Source: Massilia sp. H6
Lineage (GTDB): Bacteria; Pseudomonadota; Gammaproteobacteria; Burkholderiales; Burkholderiaceae_D
Length of the DNA stretch: 64,000 nucleotides
Assembly: GCF_024802625.1 (NCBI RefSeq)
Contig: NZ_CP103371.1
Span: 1,612,001 to 1,676,000, forward strand
Direction: 5' to 3'
Every line of letters starts with the position of its first letter. Positions within the stretch are counted from its first letter, which is position 1. The notes below the pieces were generated by a model. The model did not search any database. It was not told the origin of the DNA and saw only the letters and a list, made by a program, of their open reading frames with translations. Made by a program: the position numbers and the translations under genes. Shown in pieces: positions 17,705 to 28,502 of this stretch.

Positions 17705-19504
17705 TTGAACAACTTGAACATGCGCCAGGCCTTGCTGGCACTGGCACTGGCGCTGGCGTGTAGCGCCCCCCAGTCCCTGCTGGCACAAGAAGCCCGGCAG
17801 GATACCTACCAGGGCGCGCCCGAAGCCGCCACAGGCTATGCCGAGAAACCTGGCTGGCCGGCCCGGAACTACATGGTGGCCGCGGCCAATCCGCTGGCAG
17901 TGCAAGCCGGTTACCAGATCCTGAAGCAGGGCGGCAGCGCGATCGACGCCGCCATTGCCACGCAACTGGTGCTGACCCTGGTCGAGCCGCAATCGTCGGG
18001 CATCGGCGGCGGTGCCTTCCTGGTCCATTACGATGGCAAGCAGACCCAAGCCTTCGACGGGCGCGAGACTGCACCGTCGAAGGCCGACGAGCGCTTGTTC
18101 CAGCGCGCGGACGGCAGCCCGGTGTCGCGCACCGAGGGCGTGGTGGGCGGCCGCTCGACCGGGGCGCCGGGTGTGCTGCGCATGCTTGCGCTGGCGCACG
18201 GCCAGCATGGCAAGCTGCCCTGGAAGGCGCTGTTCGCGCCCGCCATCGCGCTCTCGGAACAAGGTTTCGAGGTTAGTCCGCGCCTGCATGCGCTGTTGTC
18301 TGGCGACGCCCACCTGCGCAAGGATGCCGAGGCGGCGCGCTATTTCTACGGCGACGGCGGTCGCCCCTGGCCGGTCGGCCATGTGCTGAAGAATCCGGCG
18401 CTGGCCACGACCCTGCGCGAAATCGCCGAAGGCGGCGCCGAGGTCTTCTACACGGGCCGGATCGCGCGCGACATCGCGGCCAAGGTGCAGGGCCACCCGA
18501 CCAATCCGGGCCTGCTCAGTTCCGCCGACATTGCCGCCTACCAGCCCAAGCTGCGCACGCCCGTGTGCAGCGATTATCGCCGCTATACGGTGTGCGGCAT
18601 GCCGCCGCCCTCGTCCGGCGGCATTGCCGTGGCCCAGATGCTGGGCATGTTCGAGACCATGGACATGCGGGCGCTGGCGCCGAAGAACGGCGTGCCCGGT
18701 CCGGATGCGCTGCATGTGTTCAGCGAAGTAGGGCGCCTGGCCTATGCCGACCGCAACCGTTACGCCGCCGACACCGATTTCGTGCCGCTGCCGGGCCGCG
18801 GCTTGCCGAGCCTGATCGACAAGGACTACCTGGCGCAGCGCGCCAAACTGGTGGGCTGGCGCACGATGGGCGTGGCCCCGGCCGGCACGCCGCCCGGCAT
18901 GGACGTGGCATGGGGCAAAGACAACGCCATCGAAACTCCATCCACCTCGCACGTGGCGGTAGTGGACCAGTACGGCATGGGCCTGTCCATGACCACGACC
19001 ATCGAGGACGCCTTTGGCTCACGCCAGATGGTCGATGGTTTTCTCCTGAACAACCAGCTCACCGACTTCTCGTTCGCTTCGCGTGACGCCGACGGACCGG
19101 TGGCCAACCGGGTCGAGGCCAACAAGCGTCCGCGCAGCGCCATGTCGCCCACGGTGGTGTTCGACAAGCAGACCGGCAAGCTGGTGCTGACGGTCGGTTC
19201 GCCCGGCGGCCCGGCGATCATCAACTATGTCGCCAAGGTACTGGTCGGCACGCTCGACTGGGACCTGAACGTGCAGCAGGCGGTCAACCTGCCCAATTTT
19301 GGCAGCCGCAATGGCCCGACCGAACTGGAAGCGGGACGCTTCCCGTCCGCCACGATCGAGGCGCTGGGCGCGCGCGGGCACAAGGTGCGGCTGGGCGCGC
19401 AGACCTCGGGCCTGCACGGCATCCAGCGCATCGAGGTGCATGGCGTGCCGCTGTGGTATGGCGCGGCCGACCCGCGGCGCGAGGGTGTGGCGAAAGGGGA
19501 CTGA
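17705..19504 (+). CDS. ggt: Gamma-glutamyltransferase
   Basis: A periplasmic N-terminal-nucleophile hydrolase that cleaves glutathione and transfers the gamma-glutamyl group. 599 residues. The signal peptide is MNNLNMRQALLALALALA... ending near AQ (residue ~28). Motifs include GGSAIDAAIATQLVL, GIGGGAFLVHYDG, and the autoprocessing site with Thr414 as predicted nucleophile (STSHVAVVD), then SPTVVF and SPGGPAIINYV. The start is TTG with GGAGAA 4 bp upstream. It is a normal-length, apparently complete precursor processed into large and small chains. Confidence 0.93.
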   Translation: MNNLNMRQALLALALALACSAPQSLLAQEARQDTYQGAPEAATGYAEKPGWPARNYMVAAANPLAVQAGYQILKQGGSAIDAAIATQLVLTLVEPQSSGIGGGAFLVHYDGKQTQAFDGRETAPSKADERLFQRADGSPVSRTEGVVGGRSTGAPGVLRMLALAHGQHGKLPWKALFAPAIALSEQGFEVSPRLHALLSGDAHLRKDAEAARYFYGDGGRPWPVGHVLKNPALATTLREIAEGGAEVFYTGRIARDIAAKVQGHPTNPGLLSSADIAAYQPKLRTPVCSDYRRYTVCGMPPPSSGGIAVAQMLGMFETMDMRALAPKNGVPGPDALHVFSEVGRLAYADRNRYAADTDFVPLPGRGLPSLIDKDYLAQRAKLVGWRTMGVAPAGTPPGMDVAWGKDNAIETPSTSHVAVVDQYGMGLSMTTTIEDAFGSRQMVDGFLLNNQLTDFSFASRDADGPVANRVEANKRPRSAMSPTVVFDKQTGKLVLTVGSPGGPAIINYVAKVLVGTLDWDLNVQQAVNLPNFGSRNGPTELEAGRFPSATIEALGARGHKVRLGAQTSGLHGIQRIEVHGVPLWYGAADPRREGVAKGD

Positions 19505-19612
19505 GGCCGTGGCCGGAAACGGTGCACCGAAAGTCGGCATAAACGCAACTATAGGTCATCTTTTTACTTATTAATTTCCCATGAGCACTCTGATCTTTGC
19601 TAATCTTGGCGC

Positions 19613-20794
19613 GTGGAGAGCAAAGAGAAAACAGGCCTGGTGCTGACAGGCGGTGGAGCACGCGCCGCCTACCAGGCCGGGGTGATGCATGCGATCGGCC
19701 GGATTCTTGCCGACGCCGGCAGGCCAGCCCTGCGCTCGCCCTTCGACATCATCTGCGGCACGTCGGCCGGCGCCCTGAATGCGACCGCGCTGGCCTGCCG
19801 CGCCGACGATTTTGCGAGCGCCGTGCGCGGCCTGCTTGCGGTCTGGGAGGGCGTCGCCGCTCACCAGGTCTACCGCGCCGATTCGCTGGCGGTGCTGCGC
19901 TCGGGCGCGCGCTGGCTGTCGCTGCTGTCGTTTGGCTGGCTGCTGCGCAAGTGGCATGCCGCGCCGCCCCAGTCGCTGCTCGATAACACCCCGCTGGCCG
20001 GCCTGCTGCACCGGGCGCTCGACCTGCCGCGCCTGGACGCCGCGCTGGCCGATGGTGTGCTGCACGCGCTGGCGATTACCGCTTCGTCGTACAGCAGCGG
20101 CCACCACATCACCTTTTACCAGGCCGCGCACGAGATCGCGCCCTGGAGCCGCCACCAGCGGCTGGCCCTGTCGACCCAGATCAGCGTCGAGCACCTGCTG
20201 GCGTCGAGCGCGATTCCGTTCATCTTTCCTGCGGTGCCGCTTTACCTGGGCGGGCGCCGCGAATACTGCGGCGATGGCTCGATGCGCCAGCTCGCGCCGA
20301 TTTCGCCGGCAATTCACCTGGGTGCGACGCGCGTGCTGGTGGTGGGGGGCGGGCGCATGTCCGAGCCGGCCTCGGGTAGCACACTGGAGCCGGCGCCGAA
20401 CTCCGGCTATCCCAGCCTGGCGCAGGTCGCCGGCCACGCGCTGTCCTCGATCTTTCTCGACAGCCTGGCGGCCGACATCGAGCGCCTGCAGCGGGTCAAC
20501 CAGACGCTTGCGCGGGTGCCGCTCGACGCCCGCGCCGCGCTGCCGCTGCGCCATGTGGAGCTGCTGGTGATCGCGCCTTCCGAACGGCTCGACGACATCG
20601 CCTTGCGCCATGTACACGACCTGCCGGCGCCTGTGCGCGCCCTGCTGGGCGGGATCGGCGCGCTCGAGTCGCGCGGCGCCGCGCTGGCGTCCTACCTGCT
20701 GTTCGAAGGCAGTTATACGCGCGAGCTGATCCGGCTGGGCGAACACGACACCCTGGCCCGGCGCGCCGACGTCCTGGCCTTTTTTCCCGAATGA
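19613..20794 (+). CDS. Patatin-like phospholipase
   Basis: A 393-residue cytoplasmic or membrane-associated lipid acyl hydrolase. The patatin fold signatures are present: the oxyanion loop [12 protein letters not shown], the nucleophile elbow [10 protein letters not shown] (Ser in GxSxG) and the catalytic Asp in CGDGSMRQ. Start is GTG with no strong ribosome-binding site, so the exact N-terminus is uncertain. Its stop overlaps the next gene's ATG by 4 bp, so this lipase is translationally coupled to the hybrid sensor kinase downstream. That coupling suggests a shared regulon or a signalling role. Confidence 0.88.
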   Translation: MESKEKTGLVLTGGGARAAYQAGVMHAIGRILADAGRPALRSPFDIICGTSAGALNATALACRADDFASAVRGLLAVWEGVAAHQVYRADSLAVLRSGARWLSLLSFGWLLRKWHAAPPQSLLDNTPLAGLLHRALDLPRLDAALADGVLHALAITASSYSSGHHITFYQAAHEIAPWSRHQRLALSTQISVEHLLASSAIPFIFPAVPLYLGGRREYCGDGSMRQLAPISPAIHLGATRVLVVGGGRMSEPASGSTLEPAPNSGYPSLAQVAGHALSSIFLDSLAADIERLQRVNQTLARVPLDARAALPLRHVELLVIAPSERLDDIALRHVHDLPAPVRALLGGIGALESRGAALASYLLFEGSYTRELIRLGEHDTLARRADVLAFFPE

Positions 20795-23700
20795 ACCCGC
20801 CGATCCGACGCATGTGGCGCGCCGTTTCGGCGTTGCTGCTGTTACTGCTACTGCTGCTGGCGCTGGGCGCGCAGGCGCTGGCCGCCGCGCCGCGCGCCAC
20901 GCTGCGCTTCGAGCACCTGTCGGTGGCCGAGGGCCTGGCCCAGGAATCGGTACTGGCGGTAGTCCAGGACCGCGACGGCTTCATGTGGTTCGGCACCCAG
21001 AATGGGCTGTCGCGCTTTGACGGCTACCGCGTCATCAATTACCGCAGCACCCCCGGCAAGGCGCGTACGCTGTCGAACAACTGGGTGCGCGTGCTGCACC
21101 TCGACCGCCATGGCCGCCTGTGGCTGGGCACCGACGGCGGCCTGAACCTGTACGACCCTGTCACCCAGTCCTTCACGCTGTTCGTGCCCGCCGAAACCGC
21201 GCGCCGCGGCAGCGGCAACCGCCATATCAAGGCGATCGTGAGCGACGGCCGCGACGGGCTATGGCTCGCCACCAGCGACGGCCTGCAGCATTTCGACACC
21301 GTACAGCGCCGCTTCACTACCTGGCACCACGAAAAGGGCAACGAGCGCAGCCTGAGCAACGACAGCGTCAATGCGCTGGCGCTGGACGCCGCCGGGCGCC
21401 TGTGGATCGGCACCGGCGCGGGCCTGGACAGCATGGCCCCGGACCGTTCTCGCATCGAACACCATCCGTCCGGGCTGGACGCGCGCGCCAACCCGGTGCG
21501 CGCGCTCGCGGTCGATGACGCGCAGCGCCTGTGGGTGGGCCGCCTGGGTGGCCTGGAGCGGCGCCAGCTCAGCGGCGCCGATGCCGGCACGGTGCGCCGT
21601 TTTGGTCCGGCCGACGGCGTCGGCCGCTGGTGGATCACGGCGCTGTACCACGACGCCAGCAACGAGATCTGGATCGGCACCCACGACAATGGCCTGCTGC
21701 GCTGGCGCGCCGGCGAGGATCGCTTCGACAGCCAGCGCTATACCGTCACCGATCGCCATAGCCTGGGCGACAACCAGGTCTCGGCGCTGTACCGCGACCG
21801 CCTCGGCACCTTCTGGGTCGGCACCTGGTATGCCGGCGTGTCGCGCGTCGACCTGGGCAGCGGCGGCTTTGCCCGCATCGTGCGCCGCGACGACGTGCCA
21901 GATGCGCTGGCCGACAACAAGGCGCAGGCGCTGCTGGCCGATGGCGATAAACTGTGGGTCGGCACCGGTAGCGCACTGAACCACCTCGACCCGGCCACCG
22001 GCAAGACGGTGGTGTACCGGCATGACCCGGACAACCCGGACAGCCCGATCGACGTGCCGGCCACCGCGCTGGCGCGCGACCGTGCCGGCCGCCTATGGAT
22101 CGGCAGCCGCACCGGCATCACGGCCTTCGATCCGCGCTCGAAACGCTTTTCGCGCCTGACCCTGCCCGGCGGCGCCGATGCCAACCAGGTGCGCGGGGTG
22201 GTGGCGGGGCCGGATGGCCTGGTCTGGATCAGCACCCGCGGCGGCCTGCACCGGCTCGACCCCGACACCCGCAAGGTCGACAGCTACCGGCACGACCCCA
22301 CCAAATCGACCAGCCTGGCCGACGACACCGTGCGCCCGATCCTGCACGACCGCCGCGGCCGCACCTGGGTCGGCACCTTCGACGGTCTCGACCTGATGGA
22401 GCCGGCCAGTGGACGTTTCCGCCACTTCCGCCACAATCCCTATGACGCGGCCAGCCTGAGCCACGACGAAATCCACTACCTGTTCGAGGACAGCCGCGGC
22501 GACGTCTGGGTCGGCACCGCGATCGGCCTGAACCGCATGGTGACGGCCGCCGACGGCTCGGTCAGCTTTATCCGCTACACCACGCGCGACGGGCTGGTGG
22601 ATGACGCGGTGGCGGGCATCCTGGAAGACGCCGCTGGCCGGCTCTGGATCAGCACTACCGGTGGGATCTCGTCCTTTGACCCAGTCAACAAGCGCTGGCG
22701 CAGCTATACGGCGGCCGACGGTATCACCGAAGGCGCCTTCTTCGACGGTGCGGCGCTGCGCGGCGCCGATGGCACGCTCTACTTCGGGGGCTTCAACGGC
22801 ATCACGGCGTTCGACCCGCGCGCCATTCGCGACAACCTGGTGCCGCCGCGCCCGGTCATCACCGGCCTGCAGATCTTCAATCGGCCGATCGAGCAGGTGC
22901 TGCCCGGTCTGCTCACCGGCCCGATAGAACATGCCGAGGCGGTGACGCTGCCGGCCAACGCGTCGGTGTTCTCGCTCGAATTCTCGGCGCTGCACTTTGC
23001 CGCACCGCAGCGCAACCGCTTCGCCTACCGGCTCGACGGGTTCGACCGCGACTGGGTCCAGGCCGATGCGGGCAAGCGCTTCGCCACCTATACCAATCTC
23101 GATCCGGGCACCTACGTGTTCCGGGTGCGGGCCGCCAACAAGGACGGGGTCTGGAGCGAGCAGGTAGCGGCGCTGGCGATCACGATCGCACCGCCGCCGT
23201 GGGGCACGCCCTGGTTCCGCGCCATGGCGGCGCTATTGCTGGTCATGTTGGTCTATGCCGGGGTACGCATGCGCCTGTCCGGGCTGCGGCGCCAGAAAGA
23301 GCAGCTGGCGCGCCAGGTCAGCGCGCGCACCGAACAGGTCGAGCAGCAGAACCGCGTTCTGGAAAGCCAGACCCGCGAGCTGCGCGAGCAGCAAGTGCGG
23401 GTGCGCGAGCAATCCAACGAGCTGGCGCGCGCCTACCGCGCGCTGCAGGAGAACGAGGAATTCCTGCGCCAGGCCAAGCAGCGCGCCGAGGATGCGACGC
23501 GCCAGAAATCCGAATTCCTGGCCAATATGAGCCACGAAATGCGCACGCCGCTGGCCGGCGTGATCGGCATGCTCGGCTTCGCGCTGCGCGACGCCGGCCT
23601 GCGCGAGAACACGCGCGACCAGATCGTACGCGGCGAGGCCAATGCCCAGGCGCTGCTGGCGATCATTAACGACCTGCTCGATTTTTCCAAGATCGAGGCC

Positions 23701-25065
23701 GGCAAGCTGAGCATCGAGAACATCGATTTCGACCTGCACGGCGCGGTCCGCGGCGTGGCCAGCCTGTTCGAGGAGCAGGCTGCGGAAAAAAGCGTCGGCT
23801 TCGACGTCACGCTCGGCGCCGGCCTGCCGCGCTTCGTGCTGGGCGACCCGACCCGGGTGCGCCAGGTGCTGGTCAACCTGGTCGGGAATGCGTTCAAGTT
23901 CACCAGGTCGGGCAGCATCTCGCTGGCGGTGGAGCTGCGCGCCGAAGACCAGGTGCGCGGCGAAGGCTGGAACACGGTGCGCTTCACGGTGCGCGATACC
24001 GGCATCGGCATTCCGGCCGACGCGCTGCCGCGCCTGTTCCAGAAGTTCGAGCAGGCCGATACCACCACCACGCGCCGCTACGGCGGCACGGGTCTCGGCC
24101 TGGCGATCTGCCGCCAGCTGGTGACGCTGATGGGTGGCAGCATCGGCGTCAACAGCACCGAGGGCAAGGGCAGCACCTTCAGCGTGCTGCTGCCGCTGGC
24201 CGATGGCGCCGAGCCGCTGCATGTCGACCATGCGCCGCTGGCGCCGCACACGCACCGCCTGCGCATCCTGTGCGCCGAGGATTACCCGACCAACCAGATC
24301 ATTGCGCGCGTGATGATCGAAGAGATGGGGCACCAGGTCGACATCGCCGAGAACGGCGCCGATGCGCTGGCGGCATGCGCGCACACGCGCTACGACCTGA
24401 TCCTGATGGATGGCCGCATGCCCGAAATGGACGGCGCCAGCGCGACCCGCCTGATTCGTGCCGGCGGCACGGCCGACGCGCGCGTGCTGGACCAGCACCT
24501 GATGATCGTGGCGCTGACCGCCAATGCCAGCGACGAGGACCGCGCGCGCTACCTGGCCTGCGGCATGGATGGCTTCCTTACCAAGCCGATCGACGAGGAT
24601 GCGCTGCACCTGCAGGTCTCGCGCGCCATCGAACGCCAGCTCCAGCGCGGCGTGCTGCTGGCTCCGATGCCGGCGACCGCGCAGCCAGAAGCGATGGCGG
24701 CGCTCGACGCGATGTTCGGCGTGGCGCCGGCGCACCAGGATGCGGCCGATGCTGCGGCGGCTGCGTCATTCAACCAAGTGCGGCGCGCCGACGACCTCAA
24801 GGCGCGCCTGCGCGCGGCCTTCGCTAGCGACCTGCCGCGGCGCCGGATCGAGCTCGATGCGGCGCTGGAAGCCGGCGACATGGTGGCGGCGGGCCGGGTG
24901 CTGCATGGCCTGCGCGGCAGTGCCGCCCACCTCGGTGACACCGCGCTCGAAGCGCTGTGCGGCGAACTCGAAGCGGCGGCCGATGCAGGCGCGCGCGAAC
25001 CTGTCTTGAATGGCATGCCGCGCCTGCGCACGCTGCTGGCCGCATTCGAGGAGCCGGTGGCATGA
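20791..25065 (+). CDS. Hybrid sensor histidine kinase with two-component-regulator propeller, receiver and HPt domains
   Basis: 1424 residues. A signal/anchor segment ([20 protein letters not shown]) is followed by about 14 propeller repeats of the form LWIGT..GL.. (residues ~50-680), enough for two seven-bladed propellers, and a Y_Y_Y domain ([33 protein letters not shown]). One transmembrane helix lies near 808-826. A coiled coil leads to HisKA with H915 ([12 protein letters not shown]), HATPase ([17 protein letters not shown]), a receiver with D1207 ([13 protein letters not shown]) and a C-terminal HPt with H1372 ([13 protein letters not shown]). This is the HTCS-like architecture that often senses periplasmic ligands such as glycans. 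The ligand is unknown. Confidence 0.93.
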   Translation: MNPPIRRMWRAVSALLLLLLLLLALGAQALAAAPRATLRFEHLSVAEGLAQESVLAVVQDRDGFMWFGTQNGLSRFDGYRVINYRSTPGKARTLSNNWVRVLHLDRHGRLWLGTDGGLNLYDPVTQSFTLFVPAETARRGSGNRHIKAIVSDGRDGLWLATSDGLQHFDTVQRRFTTWHHEKGNERSLSNDSVNALALDAAGRLWIGTGAGLDSMAPDRSRIEHHPSGLDARANPVRALAVDDAQRLWVGRLGGLERRQLSGADAGTVRRFGPADGVGRWWITALYHDASNEIWIGTHDNGLLRWRAGEDRFDSQRYTVTDRHSLGDNQVSALYRDRLGTFWVGTWYAGVSRVDLGSGGFARIVRRDDVPDALADNKAQALLADGDKLWVGTGSALNHLDPATGKTVVYRHDPDNPDSPIDVPATALARDRAGRLWIGSRTGITAFDPRSKRFSRLTLPGGADANQVRGVVAGPDGLVWISTRGGLHRLDPDTRKVDSYRHDPTKSTSLADDTVRPILHDRRGRTWVGTFDGLDLMEPASGRFRHFRHNPYDAASLSHDEIHYLFEDSRGDVWVGTAIGLNRMVTAADGSVSFIRYTTRDGLVDDAVAGILEDAAGRLWISTTGGISSFDPVNKRWRSYTAADGITEGAFFDGAALRGADGTLYFGGFNGITAFDPRAIRDNLVPPRPVITGLQIFNRPIEQVLPGLLTGPIEHAEAVTLPANASVFSLEFSALHFAAPQRNRFAYRLDGFDRDWVQADAGKRFATYTNLDPGTYVFRVRAANKDGVWSEQVAALAITIAPPPWGTPWFRAMAALLLVMLVYAGVRMRLSGLRRQKEQLARQVSARTEQVEQQNRVLESQTRELREQQVRVREQSNELARAYRALQENEEFLRQAKQRAEDATRQKSEFLANMSHEMRTPLAGVIGMLGFALRDAGLRENTRDQIVRGEANAQALLAIINDLLDFSKIEAGKLSIENIDFDLHGAVRGVASLFEEQAAEKSVGFDVTLGAGLPRFVLGDPTRVRQVLVNLVGNAFKFTRSGSISLAVELRAEDQVRGEGWNTVRFTVRDTGIGIPADALPRLFQKFEQADTTTTRRYGGTGLGLAICRQLVTLMGGSIGVNSTEGKGSTFSVLLPLADGAEPLHVDHAPLAPHTHRLRILCAEDYPTNQIIARVMIEEMGHQVDIAENGADALAACAHTRYDLILMDGRMPEMDGASATRLIRAGGTADARVLDQHLMIVALTANASDEDRARYLACGMDGFLTKPIDEDALHLQVSRAIERQLQRGVLLAPMPATAQPEAMAALDAMFGVAPAHQDAADAAAAASFNQVRRADDLKARLRAAFASDLPRRRIELDAALEAGDMVAAGRVLHGLRGSAAHLGDTALEALCGELEAAADAGAREPVLNGMPRLRTLLAAFEEPVA

Positions 25066-25111
25066 CTGCGCTGGAAAATATCATGGCCTTGAGGGCGTCG
25101 ACGGTGGTGAA

Positions 25112-25795
25112 GTGGACAATGTAAACGCGCAGGTAGCCAAGGTGCTGGTGGTGGACGACGACGTGGTCTCGCGCATGATGCTCATGCATCTGGTCGACCG
25201 CTGCGGGCAAGTCGATCTGGTGGAAGCCGAAGACGGCGAGGATGCCTGGCGCCGGCTGGCGGGCGGACTGCGGCCGGCCATCGTGTTTTGCGACCTGCGC
25301 ATGCCTAGGCTGTCCGGCATGGAGCTGCTGGCGCGCGTGCGCGCCGATGCCGCGCTGGCAGCCTTGCCTTTCGTGCTGGTGTCGGCTGCGTCCGACGCCG
25401 CGACCCTGGACCAGGCCGGGCGCCTGGGGGCCGACGGCTATATCGTCAAGCCGTTCGCGCTGGAGCAGGTACGCGCGCAGTTCGAGCAGGTGCTTGGCGC
25501 CGGCGGCGCCCGCGACGAAGCACCGGAAGCGGTAGCGCGGCGGCTCGCCATTGCGCCCGAGCGGCTGCTGGTCTACCTGGCCGGCCTGCAGCGCCAGCTT
25601 GGCGAAGCGGCCCGCATGGAGTCTGGCGCGCCGCTGCTGCGCCTGGCCGAAGGCTGTGCCACGCTGGGCCTGGCCAGTAGCGCGCAAGAGTTGCGCGCGG
25701 CGGCCGGGCAGCACCGGCCGGACGCGGTCCAGGCCGCACTTGGGCATGCGCTCGCAGCCGCGCGGCGCCAGCAAGAGCGGGTGGGGGCGTCATGA
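25112..25795 (+). CDS. Response regulator with receiver domain and degenerate HPt-like C-terminus
   Basis: About 227 residues. Residues 10-125 form a receiver: acidic pocket VLVVDDD, phospho-acceptor D61 (FCDLRMPRLSG), and the conserved Lys in GYIVKPF. There is no DNA-binding domain. The remaining ~100 residues are Ala/Leu-rich helices that align by eye with the HPt domain of the preceding kinase, but with LLRLAEGCATLGL where the His-containing motif should be, so they seem unable to be phosphorylated. Start GTG was chosen since it lies just before the receiver, with a GGTGGTGAA run before it; longer upstream frames exist. It follows the hybrid kinase by 46 bp and is its likely output partner. 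Confidence 0.8.
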   Translation: MDNVNAQVAKVLVVDDDVVSRMMLMHLVDRCGQVDLVEAEDGEDAWRRLAGGLRPAIVFCDLRMPRLSGMELLARVRADAALAALPFVLVSAASDAATLDQAGRLGADGYIVKPFALEQVRAQFEQVLGAGGARDEAPEAVARRLAIAPERLLVYLAGLQRQLGEAARMESGAPLLRLAEGCATLGLASSAQELRAAAGQHRPDAVQAALGHALAAARRQQERVGAS

Positions 25796-25872
25796 CGATT
25801 CCGCTTGCCCGGCTATTGCTTTAGATTTAAAGTACTTGCGGACTGTTGCCTGAATTTCCACAGGAACCCACG

Positions 25873-27513
25873 ATGACCGACGTCACCGCATTTACGACAT
25901 CCCTGGCACCGTCCGGCTATGCCGACGACTTCGCCCGCGCCAAGCTGCCGCCCCCGGAGCATTGGCCGCAGTTCCTGTTCGACCTGCCCGGCCTGCAGTA
26001 TCCGGCACGCCTGAACTGCGTGGCCGAACTGTTCCGGGCCGCCACGCTCAGCGGCTGGGACCGGCGCACCGCGCTGGTGGGCGCGCGCGAGCGCCTTAGC
26101 TATGCCCAGTTGCGCGAGCGGGTCGACCGCATCGCCCACGTGCTGCGCGGCGAGCTTGGCCTGGTCACCGGCAATCGCGTGCTGGTGCGCGGGGGCAATT
26201 GCCCGATGATGGCGGCCTGCATCCTGGCAGTGATCAAGGCCGGCTGCATCGCGGTGCCGACCATGCCGCTGCTGCGCGCGCGCGAACTGGCCACGATCGC
26301 CGACCGCGCCCAGGTCGACGCGGTGCTGTGCGCAGCCTCGCTGCGCGCCGAGGTCGATGCGATGGCCGGCGCGGCGCTGCCGCTGCTGCTGTTCGACGAT
26401 CCGGATGCGGCCGATTCGCTCGAGGTGCGCATGGCCGGCCAGGCAGCCGTCTTTGATGCGCCCGATACCGCGGCCGATGATGTCTGCCTGATCAGTTTTA
26501 CTTCGGGCACCACCGGCGTGCCGAAGGGGACGATGCACTTTCACCGCGACCTGCTGGCGATCTGCGACTGCTTTGCGCGCCACACGCTGGCCGCGACCGG
26601 CGACGATGTCTTTATTGGCACGCCGCCGCTGGCCTTTACCTTTGGCCTGGGCGGGCTGCTGCTGTTTCCGCTGCGCGTGGGCGCCAGCGCGGTGCTGCTC
26701 GAAAAACTGAGCCCGGAAGCCCTGCTGGCGGCGATCGAACAGTACCGCGCCACCGTGTGCTTCACGGCGCCGACCTTCTACCGCCAGATGGCCCAGCTGG
26801 CGCCAGGGGTCGACCTGTCGAGCCTGAGCCGCAGCGTGTCGGCCGGCGAGGCGCTGCCGCTGGCCACGCGCGCGGCCTGGCAGGCGGCGACCGGCCTGGC
26901 GCTGATCGACGGAATCGGCGCCACCGAGATGCTGCACATTTTCATCTCTGCCGCCGGCGACGCGGTGCGCCCGGGCGCGACCGGCAAGCCGGTGCCGGGC
27001 TATGTGGCCTGCATCCTCGACCACGACGGCCAGCCGGTCGGGCCGGGCATCGTCGGGCGCCTGGCGGTAAAGGGGCCGACCGGCTGCCGTTATCTGGACG
27101 ATCCGCGCCAGTGCGACTACGTGCACCAGGGCTGGAACCTGACCGGCGACGCCTACGAGATGGACGCCGACGGCTACTTCTATTACCGCTCGCGGCTGGA
27201 CGACATGATCATTTCGGCCGGCTACAACATCGCCGGCGCCGAGGTCGAAGAAGCGCTGCTGCACCATCCGGCGGTGGCCGAGTGTGCGGTGGTGGGGCGG
27301 CAGGACGCCGAGCGGGGGCAGGTGGTCGAGGCCCACGTGGTGCTCAAGCCGGGCGTCGATGCGTCGGGCGAAACGGCGCGGGCGCTGCAAGAATTCGTCA
27401 AGGCGCAGATTGCGCCCTACAAGTATCCGCGCGTGGTGCGCTTTCGCGAACAGCTGCCGCGCACCGAAACCGGTAAACTGCAGCGTTTCAAGTTACGTAG
27501 CGACGCGGGGTAA
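25873..27513 (+). CDS. Acyl/aryl-CoA ligase (benzoate-CoA ligase-like AMP-binding enzyme)
   Basis: Adenylate-forming CoA ligase of 546 residues. The ATP-binding P-loop is SFTSGTTGVPKG, the A5-type motif is GIGATEMLHIF, and the hinge and C-terminal catalytic Lys are seen in SRLDDMIISAGYNI and PRTETGKLQR. The N-terminus (PPPEHWPQFLFDLPGLQYPARLNC) and overall look resemble benzoate/2-aminobenzoate-CoA ligases. The substrate cannot be fixed, and no ring-degradation genes are adjacent. ATG at 25873 is preceded by ACAGGAA. A MarR regulator starts 8 bp after its stop, which supports control by an aromatic or acyl-CoA ligand. Confidence 0.85.
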   Translation: MTDVTAFTTSLAPSGYADDFARAKLPPPEHWPQFLFDLPGLQYPARLNCVAELFRAATLSGWDRRTALVGARERLSYAQLRERVDRIAHVLRGELGLVTGNRVLVRGGNCPMMAACILAVIKAGCIAVPTMPLLRARELATIADRAQVDAVLCAASLRAEVDAMAGAALPLLLFDDPDAADSLEVRMAGQAAVFDAPDTAADDVCLISFTSGTTGVPKGTMHFHRDLLAICDCFARHTLAATGDDVFIGTPPLAFTFGLGGLLLFPLRVGASAVLLEKLSPEALLAAIEQYRATVCFTAPTFYRQMAQLAPGVDLSSLSRSVSAGEALPLATRAAWQAATGLALIDGIGATEMLHIFISAAGDAVRPGATGKPVPGYVACILDHDGQPVGPGIVGRLAVKGPTGCRYLDDPRQCDYVHQGWNLTGDAYEMDADGYFYYRSRLDDMIISAGYNIAGAEVEEALLHHPAVAECAVVGRQDAERGQVVEAHVVLKPGVDASGETARALQEFVKAQIAPYKYPRVVRFREQLPRTETGKLQRFKLRSDAG

Positions 27514-27521
27514 GGAAAATC

Positions 27522-28106
27522 ATGAAGGATGTCGACGGGCAGGACCAGAAGCCGGACCAGGAGCAGGGCGCAGGTCGCGCAGAACCGCCAGGGGGTGACG
27601 CGGCGCGGGGCCTGCCGGCGGCGGAGCTCGACCTCGCCAGCCGGCTCACCAGCGAGCACCACCAGTCGCTTAAATTGTGGCTGCGCATGCTCTCGTGCAC
27701 GGTCCGGATCGAAAACGAGATCCGCAGCCGGCTGCGCACCAGCTTCGGCATCACGCTGCCGCGCTTCGACCTGATGGCCCAGCTCGAACGCCATCCGGAC
27801 GGCCTGCGCATGGGCGAACTGTCCAAGCGCATGATGGTTACCGGGGGCAACGTGACCGGCATCACCGACCAGCTCGAACGCGAGAAGCTGGTGGTTCGGG
27901 TGCCCGATCCGCTCGACCGGCGCGCCTGGGCGGTGCGCCTGACCCCGGCCGGGCGCGCCGCCTTCGCTTCCATGGCGTCGGTGCACGAGCGCTGGGTCGA
28001 CGAGATGCTGGCCGACATCCCGGCCGAGGACAAGGCCATCCTGATCGCCCAGCTGGCATCGATGAAACGGCGCCTGCGGGTCGAGGATGGCGGGCCACAG
28101 CCATGA
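27522..28106 (+). CDS. MarR-family transcriptional regulator
   Basis: A 194-residue MarR repressor, slightly long because of a hydrophilic Gln/Asp/Gly-rich N-terminal tail of about 40 residues. The winged helix core is LPRFDLMAQLERHPDGLRMGELSKRMMVTGGNVTGITDQLEREKLV with the wing VRVPDPLDRRAWAVRLTPAGR. AAGGAAA precedes the ATG. It is co-directional with and 8 bp downstream of the CoA ligase gene, so it probably represses that operon and responds to its substrate or CoA thioester. Confidence 0.9.
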   Translation: MKDVDGQDQKPDQEQGAGRAEPPGGDAARGLPAAELDLASRLTSEHHQSLKLWLRMLSCTVRIENEIRSRLRTSFGITLPRFDLMAQLERHPDGLRMGELSKRMMVTGGNVTGITDQLEREKLVVRVPDPLDRRAWAVRLTPAGRAAFASMASVHERWVDEMLADIPAEDKAILIAQLASMKRRLRVEDGGPQP

Positions 28107-28142
28107 TGGCTTGCGCCTGTTCTGCTTTGCCTGGGCGGCTGG

Positions 28143-28148
28143 TACAAT
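28143..28148 (+). promoter_or_regulatory. Candidate -10 element of the tRNA-Arg promoter
   Basis: TACAAT 58 bp upstream of the tRNA. The -35 region at 17-bp spacing (TTCTGC) is weak. Confidence 0.4.
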
Positions 28149-28206
28149 AGCGCTCTGCAAGCTTTCAGGGTGTGCATTCGCATGGCGCATGCCCCAGACC
28201 GCGCGA

Positions 28207-28281
28207 GTCGCCATAGTACAATGGATAGTACAAGGTCCTCCTAAGACTTAGATGCAGGTTCGATTCCTGCTGGCGATACCA
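28207..28281 (+). tRNA. tRNA-Arg (anticodon CCT)
   Basis: Complete cloverleaf with encoded CCA. The acceptor stem is GTCGCCA with TGGCGAT (one G-T pair), the D arm GTAC...GTAC, the anticodon loop CTCCTAA with anticodon CCT, the T arm GCAGG-TTCGATT-CCTGC, discriminator A then CCA. It reads AGG codons. The downstream gene starts 221 bp later; no integrase or duplicated 3' end is nearby, so there is no sign of an integrated element. Confidence 0.93.
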
Positions 28282-28502
28282 GTTTCTTGCCCATGACGCC
28301 GTTGTCGCTCCGGCGCCGCGGCTTGCTCGTCTTTCTCCCACTATCATCGACCCTGGTCCTGCCTTGCTCCGCAGCCTGGATGCCAAACCGGCTTTCAGCG
28401 AGCGGAAATTGCCAGTAGCCCAGGACCAGTCGGTACAATGGGCGCTTCTTTCAACATTTTTTGCCTGTGGCCAGTCGCTGGCGGTGGGCAGGCTCACGGA
28501 TC

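Noticed and set aside
23233-24735. 500-codon antisense frame within the hybrid kinase
   Set aside because: It is a GC-driven shadow of the kinase coding frame, with repetitive Arg/His/Gln composition.
25062-25124. 20-codon frame overlapping the kinase stop (ATGA)
   Set aside because: It has the coupling geometry of a next gene but ends after 20 codons; the receiver domain is in another frame with its own GTG start. A sequencing frameshift joining the two was considered but there is no supporting homology.
28207-28502. tRNA-Arg as an integration site for a genomic island
   Set aside because: No integrase gene or duplicated tRNA 3' end can be seen downstream, and uup follows directly.
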